Origin: Diogma glabrata | Lineage: Eukaryota > Arthropoda > Insecta > Diptera > Cylindrotomidae | NCBI GenBank assembly: GCA_963693315.1 | Contig: OY856188.1 | Location: 249,197,394 to 249,261,393 of the forward strand | Reading direction: 5' to 3' | Length of the DNA stretch: 64,000 bases | Shown: positions 55,195-64,000 of the stretch, in pieces | Numbering within the stretch: the first letter of the stretch is position 1 | Layout: every line of letters begins with the position of its first letter | Notes under the pieces: generated by a model | Databases searched by the model: none | What the model was told of the DNA's origin: nothing | What the model saw: the letters and a program-made list of their open reading frames with translations, nothing else | Translations under genes and position numbers: made by a program

Positions 55195-57875
55195 TCTAGA
55201 CCAAAAAAAAACTACAAATTAATAATCAATATTCATAAAACTTTTATACAAATCATAACCAAATCTGGAATCATCATCACATAACATAAATGTTTTCATA
55301 CTATTATGGTGATAAAATCAACTTGACATATCAATTTACAACAACAACAAGAAACAATAATATTTCACAAATAATTATATTCAATAAAATTTAAATTTCC
55401 AATAAATTTGTATTATCTTTTTTACAATCATGAATTCGGTTGACATTAAATTTCCATAATTTTTTTTTCTTATTTTTCGGTTTTCATTTTTATCATTATT
55501 TTTGTTAACTTGAACACTTTTATTATAATCAAACCAATTATGGTGAACATGAATTATTCAATATATAAGTTTCTATTTAGAACAATTATTATGTGGGTTA
55601 GCCCAATCTTATAATATTATACAAAGATAATGATTTTCTCGATTATACATCTGAATTCGCTACGTTTAAAAAACAAACAAAATAATGAAAAGTAAGAAAG
55701 TGGGAAGAGTTGTTCCGGATAGATAACAGCTAGTGAATTAATGATAAAAAAATAGGCAAATAAATATTAGTTAAATTATTTAATTTAATATTTAAGATCT
55801 AATTTTAAATTTATTTATTGTTTAGTTCGAGAATTGATGGTGGGTTGGAAAAACAATGGTTGGATAGTAAAAGTTATGGAAAATACCTTTCAAAACCAAG
55901 TTTTCTTCAAGGCACAAAAAGCACAAAATAAAATTGAAAATATTCTACATTTTCGTTTGTTAATTGATTTTAATTAAAATTGGATATTTTTTTATTAAAT
56001 TTTTTTTATAGTAAATAATTTTTGATACTAAAACGATTCTTTGTTTTCGTCTTTGTGATACCCTTGATATGAGTTTTTGAGGGTTTATACTTATGGTAAA
56101 TTTAAGTCAGGGTTATTTTTGACTTAATTTACTTACAATGTTGAGAACTTTTAATAATGTGAACAATTACGAGGCACATCCACTACACTACAGATTTACG
56201 TTAACATACGAATAAAATATGAATTACATATTCCAAAAACAAGAAATTTTTCTTTCTGTTATTTTGTTTACATTATCTTTGATTATTTTTTTGAAAGTGT
56301 ATATTCGAATAGTTTTCGTTTTAGATTTTCTATTTCTTATTGGTTTTGTTGTTATTCTGATGAACGAGTTTTAATTTTTAAAATGATTTGTTTGATTTCT
56401 CTCATCAAAGAAATGATTAATTGATTTGAGTTCCTGAATATTTTGACAGATTGATTGACTCCAATCAAAATGGTTTGTTGAATATTGATTAGAAAGAGAT
56501 TGTATTTGATTTCAACATATTAGATTTTCTTTATTTTGAATCAATTGGTTATTGATCGTTGATGTAAATATTATTAATTGGGTTACAGTTTGTGTTTATA
56601 TTATTATGTGGTTTTGAAAGTGAGATAATTATTTCGAAATTCATTGGTGACTGGCTCAAATTTCAAAAAGTGTCTAAACTATCTTGAAACTGTCTAAACT
56701 TTGGACTGTAACAGATTTTAAGAATGTTCCGATAGTTCTAGACCCAAAATATATAATGCCAAAAACAACCTTATTATTATGAACTGCGATATACATTTAT
56801 ACAAATGCACAGAATTAATCTAATTTGTGTTCCATTTTATAATCAGTTCAACTCGTGTTCCACCTCTAATAATTTGTATTGAATGTTACGCCCAAAAAAA
56901 GTTGTAGTTCAGCTCCAAAGGTTCTGGCCGATATCGGTCGATGGAACACATCCAACAGATTGTGCTAACATTTTCAACTATATTTACAACACCCGAATGA
57001 TCAATAAAAATTTTCTTTTGATTATGGAGAAACATTGAATCCCAGAATAACGCCTTTCGGTATACTATTATATCGGTTTTCGGTACACCGGTATTAAATA
57101 AGATAATAAGATTTAATTAGTTACAGGACTAAAATATTATAAAAGTTATAGTCATCTCAAAGATTGAAGTTGGGGCTTATCGAAGGTGAATTTTTAAATT
57201 TCCCTAATAGCTTGGAAATCAACATGTAACTGTTCTAAATTACGAATCAAACATCAAAACAACTCCGTAAAAATAACTTATTATTATATTATTATTACTA
57301 TTATTACTAATTACTTATTATTTACCCTACATTAAAATAAAAGAAACCAAAAGTAAAAATATCCGAATAAAATCTGTAAATAAATTTATTATTTTAATAA
57401 TTATGAAAATAGGTCATACAATTATCATGTCAGAGATAGAATATGAAACTTTCAGCAACAAGAGTTTACGGTTGTTCAGAAATTATTATATGTGAAATTC
57501 TTTGGTTTTTGTGTTGGTATGTGTATTGTTTTTTTTTTGTTCTGAAATAAAATTGAAAATAACACAATAAGAGATGTTGGTTTCCCTTTTTCTCATTCAA
57601 CTTGATTTGTTGTTTAAGATCATGGTGGAAATTTTGAATAATTGTTGGGTATAAGAGCGATCAATGTATATAAAAAAGAAACAATGATAGAAAATTCTCG
57701 CTAATAAAGCATCGAACAATCTATTACATGGAGGCAATTATTAGATATAATATACAATAAATTATAAATTTTTTAGTTAATTATCTACAAGTTTTGTGGT
57801 TTTGAAATTGAATTTTATTGATTATTTATCAATTATTTATCAGATTTTTATTTATAAATTATAATCTAAGACGGT
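55195..57875. other. AT-rich DNA, no gene seen
   Basis: A long AT-rich stretch without coding signal. A CGGTATACTATTATATCGG patch followed by CGGTACACCGG near 57057-57100 is a small imperfect palindrome. Confidence 0.55.
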
Positions 57876-57880
57876 TTTAC

Positions 57881-58446
57881 ATATAGTTCCTGGACCGGCG
57901 CTGATTTCATTTGATGATTACCACATATATTATACTTCGTGAGGCGCTTGTCTTTGACGAGCTCGAAAACATTTGTGCTTCGATTTTTCTCAAATCGGCC
58001 ACTTTTGCGTTCGGCAAGCTCCAAAAAATGCTGATGCCCGGGATCTTGTAAATTTTGTTTTTTTAACTATGGGGGTGGAAATTTAATTAAGAACACGAGG
58101 GTAACCTTGTCCAACAAAAATTTGTATGCTATTGTCTAGTCCGACAGCCCAAACATCCAAAATGTCAGTTATCGGACTCGACAATAGCAAACACATTTTG
58201 GTCGGACAAGCTAACCTTCGTGTTCTAAAACACATTTCCAATCCCCACAGTTTAAAAAAATGTGGTAGCAAATTTATAAGATCGCGGGCAATTGGCATTT
58301 TTCGCAGGTTGCCGAACGCAAAAAAGGCCGATTTGAGAAAAATCGCAGAACAAATGTTTTCGGACTCGTCAAGGACAGGCGCCCCACGAAGTATAAAATA
58401 TGTGGTAATCATCACAAGAAATTGGCGCAGGCCTAGGGACTAATAT
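57881..58446. mobile_element. large inverted repeat (foldback), about 265-bp arms
   Basis: Left arm 57881-58142 and right arm 58174-58446 are reverse complements at roughly 80% by eye, separated by 31 bp. Inner ends: GCTATTGTCTAGTCC versus GGACTCGACAATAGC. Outer ends: ATATAGTTCCTGGACCGGCG versus CCTAGGGACTAATAT. Within each arm, CACAAATGTTTTCG and GGCCGATTTGAGAAAAATCG are identical or nearly so. A 105-codon open frame crosses the right arm, with no recognised motif. The structure is typical of foldback or long-TIR DNA elements, but neither transposase nor target duplication was found. Confidence 0.85.
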
Positions 58447-58539
58447 AAAAATTAGCAAACAGATAATAACAACAATAATTAATAATGTAATATTACTTCG
58501 GTCTGAAAGAGACCTACGTATTACTCTCATGAGCTAAAA

Positions 58540-59905
58540 GTGAAATTCTTACCCCCACTTTTTTTGGCATTTCTCGACGTTCCTAGGTAATTCTAAAAAA
58601 GCTGACTGAAAAAAGCAAAAAAAATGTATGTCTGTCTGCCGGCCGTCCTTCCGGCCGTCACAACCGACGAAATCTAGAAAACGGCTGAAAGGATTTGAAA
58701 ATTTTTCAATTCAAAAAATAAGTCCAAAGGTAAGAGCCAAAAGGACGATGCGTTTGATAACTGTACCGGAAGTGTGTCAACAAAATCGTCAAGTGTGTCA
58801 AAAGAAAGGAAATATGCATATTTTTTGCTTAAAAGACGTTCATTTTAAGTGATAATGAGTAGGAATAAAGAATGTGGAGAAATCTGGATGGTCGGAATTG
58901 GTATGTGAACTCAAAAACTAGATGATTGCATTATAAATCTGTCAAAAAAATGTTGTCAAGTGTGTCAAAAGAAAGATTTTTATTTATTTTTTTACCCAAT
59001 TTTTGGAACAAAATTAAAATCGCTCTTGATAATGGCGTAAGCCGAAATGCATTGAGCAAAAATTTTTAGAAAATAAAAATAAAAAACATATTTGCGAAAT
59101 AAAAACAAGTGTTATTAGTTTTTAATTTATACAAAATAAAATTAATAATTTGTATGACATGAAATTCCATTATTATTATAGAGAATTATGGCATCATAAG
59201 TTTGTCAAAAAATAATGTCAAGTGTGTCAAAAAATAATTTAATTTATTTTTTAGCCAATTTTTTGGAAAAAAATATGTTTGCTGTTTTTATGACGTAAAT
59301 GTAATTGAAAAGAAATTGGACATAGAAATTTTTGAATTTGTTATAGTTTTTGAAATATTTTTGGAATTTTGAAAAAAAGTTTTTTATTTTTGATTTTGTA
59401 ATAATTTTTGCAATATATTTAGAATTTTGAAAAAAATATTATTCTTTTTGTTTATAATTTTAGAATTTTAAAAAAAGTTTCAATTTTTGATTATGTAAGA
59501 ATTTTTGGAATATATTTAGAATTTTGAAAAACTTCAAATTTTTGATTTTATAATAATTTTTGGAATTTTAAATAGAAAGGAATAGGAATTTTAAAAAAGT
59601 TTAAATTTTTGATATTGTTATAATATTTTCAATATTTTTAGAATTTTGGAAAAAGTTTGAATTTATGAATTTTAAGAACTTTTGAAATATTATTAGCATT
59701 TCAAAAAAGTTTAAATATTTGATTTTATTCTAATTTTTGGAATATTACGTAAATGTAATTGAACATGGAAATTTTTTAATTTTTTGTAGTTTTTGAAATA
59801 TTTTTTAAATAATGAAAAAGTTTGTATTTTTGTTTTGTAATAATTTTTGCACAATTTTTAGAATTTTGAAAAAAAATTTAATATTTGATTTTGTTATGGT
59901 AACAT
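58540..59905 (+). repeat. dispersed repeat family Y, copy Y2
   Basis: Starts near a TGTATGTCTGTCTGCCGGCC stretch at about 58625. It holds three GTCAAGTGTGTCAAAA boxes at about 58787, 58953 and 59217, each followed within about 35 bp by TTATTTTTTxACCCAATTTT or TTTTTTAGCCAATTTTTTGG. From about 59330 an array of about 60-bp units of the type TTTTTGATTTTGTAATAATT-TTTGCAATATATTTAGAATTTTG continues to about 59900. It is the inverted relative of Y1. Confidence 0.8.
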
Positions 59906-60174
59906 TAAAGGTTGTGATAACATTACCACTGGTTGTGGTATCATTAAAGTGTGCCTTTTTTTTGTTTTTGTTCAAACAATTTTTTTTATTGTTTGATCAT
60001 TGATAGCTAATTGAGAAGCTAATCCAACGAAAAATGCCCAAACAATTAATTAAGCACAAATGACAATAAATTCAGGTTACGCCTTACACTTACAATATAA
60101 AACTGTAGTATCTAGCACCGACAATTGATGATTAAAATTGTGTAATATGTATCTAAAAATACAAATAAAAACAT

Positions 60175-60360
60175 AAAAATGTTTGGCCCATCACTGGTGG
60201 CTGATGGCTAAAATGATGTTCCTTGTCCCAAACAAGACGAATAATAATTTAAAAATGTTGCATTTAGCATTGGAGTCTGATGGACAAAATGATGTTTCTT
60301 GTGCCTAGCCAGGTAAACAATATTATGAAAATGCTGCGCCACTACTGATTGATAACTATG
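60175..60360 (+). repeat. three imperfect units of about 75 bp
   Basis: Units near 60177, 60253 and 60329 share AAAATG(T/C)T-GGCC-C-ACT and TCTGATGGACAAAATGATGT then CTTGTGCC or CTTGTCCC. The third is truncated by the start of the following element's flank. Confidence 0.6.
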
Positions 60361-60386
60361 ATTCTCGTTGTGGTTTCCAAAAATTA

Positions 60387-60394
60387 CTAAAAAG
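60387..60394 (+). repeat. 8-bp target-site duplication, left copy
   Basis: CTAAAAAG, repeated at 60908-60915. Confidence 0.85.
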
Positions 60395-60907
60395 TAGTGA
60401 TTGTAAATTTCATGAAATTTATATTTTTGAAATATTCCATGAAATATTTCAGAAATGTTTCATGAAATATTTCAAAAAAGTTTTGTATGGGCGTTTTGTT
60501 TTGGAGCGCTAAAACCTCGAGATGGTAGTGTAGAATGCAGATGTAAGTAGATTTGAACAAGGTTGTTCTTCAATGGAACGCGTCTAATTTTGAGAGTAAA
60601 ATTAGGCTTAATGTGTGAATAAACAAATAACCATTTCAAATGGTTCGATTTATTGAGATTTAAATAATATAACTAACACAGTCTATGTGTTATTTATTTT
60701 CACAATTATAATCTAATTTTGAAATATGTAATGTCACTAAAGTTGATTTGTATTAGAGGTATTTATTATAGAGGATAATTAATGAAATTGAAACACTATA
60801 TTTTTTTGAAATCTTTCAAGCATGAAATATATTTTTTTGAAATATTTCAGAAATGAAACATTTCAAATGAAATGTTTCATTGAAATGTTTCACTTGTTTA
60901 ATCACTA
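60395..60907. mobile_element. hAT-type MITE with TTTCATGAAATATTTC subterminal repeats
   Basis: Termini TAGTGATT and AATCACTA, flanked by the identical octamer CTAAAAAG, fit a hAT element. Both subterminal regions are filled with palindromic TTTCATGAAA and GAAATATTTC motifs in inverted arrangement. The 513-bp interior has no open frame, so it is non-autonomous. Confidence 0.85.
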
Positions 60908-60915
60908 CTAAAAAG
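60908..60915 (+). repeat. 8-bp target-site duplication, right copy
   Basis: CTAAAAAG, identical to 60387-60394. Confidence 0.85.
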
Positions 60916-61390
60916 TAATCTAAAATTATCCAAAACATATATTAAAATACCATCAGCCACACTTTAATAGTTGTCAAAAGTATTTGCATTTGCTTTGCAT
61001 TTTATCGTCTGGTTCGATCGCTAAACTATAAGTAAAACACCAAGTTTTTTGTAAATGAAGTACGTCTAGTTCCAAAATTTATTTCATGAGTTTTTTTATG
61101 TTTTCCATTATTATTCTTTTAAATTTTTTGTTTTTAATTTTTGTTACTCTGCGGTATTAGAAACTTTTTAGTTCTCAAAGAGCAAAAGTTGAAAACAAAA
61201 AGGTTGTAACAGAATAAAGTGTTGCTTGGAAGCAAAATAGAGAGATCCAAGATCTAAAATAAAGTTAAGGAAGCAGTCCTCAGATCGATCGAAAGAAGTT
61301 TTTCAAACTGATGCACACTACTCCTGTTAGGTGCAAGCTACTCCTCTAGTCCTTGAAACCACTTAAGCTGCCTTATAATTTTTCTCTCTT
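60916..61390. other. no gene identified
   Basis: AT-rich to about 61230, then sequence of more balanced composition that may be the start of the LOA-like relic. Nothing specific can be read. Confidence 0.45.
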
Positions 61391-62640
61391 CAGCTTTGGT
61401 AAAGTCTAATATAACGGATTAGGAACGCTATAGGGAAGTTTTGAGGCAAAGATCTCACAAACATTATTGAAACCACCTCAATAAGTTGTTAAGGTTTCTA
61501 ATGTCAATGTTTAATAAATCTCTACAAAGCCCTTACTTGGCCACTAAACAAACCAACAAGAAAACAAAAGCTTATTCGGGGCAGCCTATTTTTCACAGCA
61601 AAATAAATCGTTTCCTTTTACCATAGCCACAAGCAACAATACTGGAATATTTATAAAAAATGGTCTCAGAGACTATAAAAAAGCGAATGGCCAAGAAGAA
61701 ATTCTGGAATTTTTTGTGAAAACACTAAAGAATCTACGGACGATTCTAGACTCATAAAAATACCTGCAACCAACCCAATAATACCAGGGTATATATGTAG
61801 TTAAATCGAATGATGCCTATACTTACTTCTAGTATGGAAACAATCCAACTATTAATGGGCACACACTTTCCCCAGCAGGTGGCTAAGCTTCGGCTACTGC
61901 AGTGTTAGACCTTCGTCAGTTTGGACTTTCGAGGGATCTAGTGACAGAAATAAAGAATTTCGGAGCAATTAAACAATTTTACCCATTCAAATCAGTTGGT
62001 CCGGATCAGATTATTCCCGCTGCACTACAAAATACGTAAGACCTGACTATAGATTGGTTGTTTAAAACCATATTTATAGCCTGCGACGAGATATCTCATA
62101 TACCTTCTGAATAGACCGATGTTAACATAGTTTTCATTCCTAGGCAGGAAAAACCTCTTCCTGGTACTACAACAATCTCAGACTTCGTTTATCATATTTC
62201 CTTCTTAAAAGACTGATTGACATTCATTTTCGTCAAAGCATTGACAAAAACAATCGGCCCACGGCACAGCATGCTTATAGTTAAGGTTAATCCATGAAAA
62301 TAACATTGCAGTCTCTAGTACGCAACATCGAACATTTTTTGGAGCATAAAGAATACACTCTGACCACATTCTTGGATATCGATGGAGCGTTAACTAACTG
62401 AACTAGATGTGAAGGAATCCTTGATAATGTTGATTAAACACTTGCTCCTAGGTGGTGGGAACATCAACACTGTGCTGGGAAAGTCGTCTTACATAAGAAC
62501 AATCAGTCGTAGCACACCTCCAGTCCTGTTTCCACTTCTGTGGCACTTGATAATTAAAAGTTTAATTACAGAGTTGGAGATAGAGGGTTTAAAGCTACGG
62601 TCTACGCCAATGAGGTCGAGGTTTTTGTATCAGGCAAATT
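61390..62640 (+). pseudogene. LOA-like element 2: linker and reverse transcriptase
   Basis: The plus strand reads SSMETIQLLMGTHFP near 61830-61875, then FGAIKQFYPFKSVGPDQIIP near 61958-62015, INIVFIPRQEKP-like sequence near 62130, and SIDKNNRPTAQHAYS near 62240-62282. These are followed by EHKEYTLTTFLDIDGALTN near 62340-62400 and RVGDRGFKATVYANEVEVFV near 62575-62625. They match the same blocks as the minus-strand LOA-like element (FLDIEGAF, YADD). The catalytic YADD has become YANE at 62603-62614. Stops and shifts are very frequent. The endonuclease is absent, consistent with 5' truncation. Confidence 0.82.
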
Positions 62641-63870
62641 CCCACTACGTTAAACAAGCGAATGCAAACTATGCTAACAATAACAGTGCCATGGAGCAAA
62701 AAATAAAAAATATGGGTAAGGAATCAGTTCTAAAAAAACAGAAAGAACACTTTTTTGCCCAGGCAACACAGGATCCCGGAATTGCCTCCCACACCCTGGT
62801 GGGGAGTGGTGTTCATTCAGCATATTTACCCTTTGATGTGCTAAGTCAAAAGATGGCATCCAATACAGCCCTTACTCTCAGCCGTCGGATACTCCAAAGT
62901 CCTATAAGGACTCAACCTAAAGAACATTGATTTCTCTCCTTGACTATGGAGGGAGTAAGGCTTGACGATGGAGGATGTGATGCCGAACCTCATAATTGTC
63001 ATACTTCGTCTTCGGAAAACTTCGAAAACTCTCACTCCTCCGAGGATTTCTCAGGAGTGGCATTAAAAGTTGGTTATGGTGGAGGTAACATTTTGTACAG
63101 AAGAACTTAAATTCTAATGCAGAGTGGGAGGAGAAGTGTTTTCAAAACAGTTAAATATAAACCTCTGTTTACGACTTCCAGTCCACCTCAATGTACATCA
63201 GACCAAAGTTATCGGGATAAATGCAGGCTTGCAAAGGTTTAACCATAATGTAAAATTAACTAGAGATTTATGAAGACAATCAACATCTATGAAGACAGAA
63301 AACCTGCATTTAAATCGAGATATGCAGTAGCAACGACGTCGAAATTGATACTAAGATGTCACTCATCTCTGCATAAGATAACCAAGCAGTTTGATATCCA
63401 TATCATATCCGGATTATAGCCGGATCACGACGGCGTTAGTAACAACCATATAGCAAACGCACTTGCTAGCCACGGTACTGAATTCAAACAACTAATTTAT
63501 GACAGGACTACCTGCGTAATTGATAACCGATGGTAAAATGCATTAAAGAACTGATAGCTATTTGGGTACATAGCTTGTCACTGATTCTTGGAAATCACGC
63601 AAAAAGGCTTGACCTTCCTGCTAATAACTTTTGCACGAGCTGTTAAGATGAGGAGGAGAAAAACACTGTTCCATCTACTTTTTACATGTCCAATATTAGC
63701 TGATAGACGGTAAACTCATATTAATATGCTAAAACATTACATACTTTCACCGACCTGAGTAGTTTTAAAATTAGGAAAATATTCAGAAGGAGACCCTGGA
63801 GGATTACTTAGGACCTATTCTATTAGGACCTCTTTGCGACCCCACCTACATAAGCCAATCAAAGTTAAAT
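62641..63870 (+). pseudogene. LOA-like element 2: RNase H and C-terminal tail
   Basis: After a poorly readable stretch, the plus strand reads KITKQFDIHIISGL, then PDHDGVSNNHIANALASHGT near 63423-63480, matching WVPGHxGxxGNExADxLAxxG with several key residues changed. Near 63625-63715 a degraded Cys-rich motif reads EEEKNTV- and LFHLLFTCPILADRR-like sequence, corresponding to ETxxHLLCxCPALARRR. Coding traces end near 63830 and an A-rich tail follows at about 63865. Confidence 0.7.
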
Positions 63871-63879
63871 AAACATAAA

Positions 63880-64000
63880 ACAATTTGTTAAAAAAATTCC
63901 GTTATTGAAATTTTTCAATTAAGATCAATTTGAAAAATTTAATGATGCAGCATCAGTTTCAATACGTTGGGATTTCAATAGAAATTCTTTGTATGTTGTT
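63880..64000. other. AT-rich end of window
   Basis: Nothing recognisable. Confidence 0.6.

Noticed and set aside
58083..58443. Two open frames of 105-110 codons on opposite strands.
   Set aside because: Most of both lies in the right arm of the large inverted repeat; no recognised domain, so listed only as part of that repeat.

Overview
The window is very AT-rich eukaryotic DNA, built almost entirely of decayed, nested transposable elements. The mix (R1-, LOA- and CR1/Jockey-like non-LTR elements with APE endonuclease or RNase H, Mag-like and other Ty3/gypsy elements, BEL/Pao, a Penelope-like element, hAT and Tc1/mariner-type TIR elements, tRNA-derived relics) points to an arthropod, most likely an insect and perhaps a fly. 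That assignment is inference from the element repertoire; I recognise no host gene. Two short open stretches near the left end (about 160-310 +, 2845-3105 -) could be exons, but nothing identifies them.

Layout. 0.7-2.1 kb: Penelope-like RT that has lost catalytic aspartates. 2.8-4.8 kb: one unassigned open stretch, then AT-rich DNA. 4.9-8.0 kb: Ty3/gypsy integrase split by a hAT element with a clean 8-bp target duplication; inside the hAT lies a reversed non-LTR endonuclease fragment. 9.1-11.9 kb: degenerate TATCTGG heptamer arrays and a perfect-register array of 92 TATATGG units. 13.1-17.1 kb: R1-like element interrupted by a minisatellite and a CR1-like piece, then BEL/Pao RT and another CR1-like piece. 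17.5 kb: a near-perfect 115-bp foldback. 17.9-21.2 kb: second copy of the gypsy family seen at 5-8 kb, itself interrupted. 23.8-28.5 kb: diverged repeats, then a Mag-like gypsy element with a 5' LTR.

28.6-48.2 kb carries three copies of an unclassified dispersed element (called family X here) whose right end holds two covarying hairpins. Between them are a CR1-like 3' end, a solo LTR with a 4-bp target duplication, two TATCGATA-rich elements, an R1-like relic, and a family (called Y) whose 42.6-44.0 kb copy is an inverted relative of the one at 58.5-59.9 kb. 48.3-52.3 kb: nearly full-length LOA-like element on the minus strand. 54.0-55.2 kb: CR1/Jockey-like RT on the minus strand. 57.9-58.4 kb: large inverted repeat. 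60.4-60.9 kb: small hAT-type element with an 8-bp target duplication. 61.4-63.9 kb: 5'-truncated LOA-like element on the plus strand.

No coding element appears intact; reading frames are broken by stops, shifts and lost catalytic residues. The genes do not work together as a pathway. The window reads as old, repeatedly invaded heterochromatin-like or intergenic DNA. The most novel-looking material is family X with its conserved hairpins, followed by the heptamer satellites, the TATCGATA-rich elements and the long inverted repeat.
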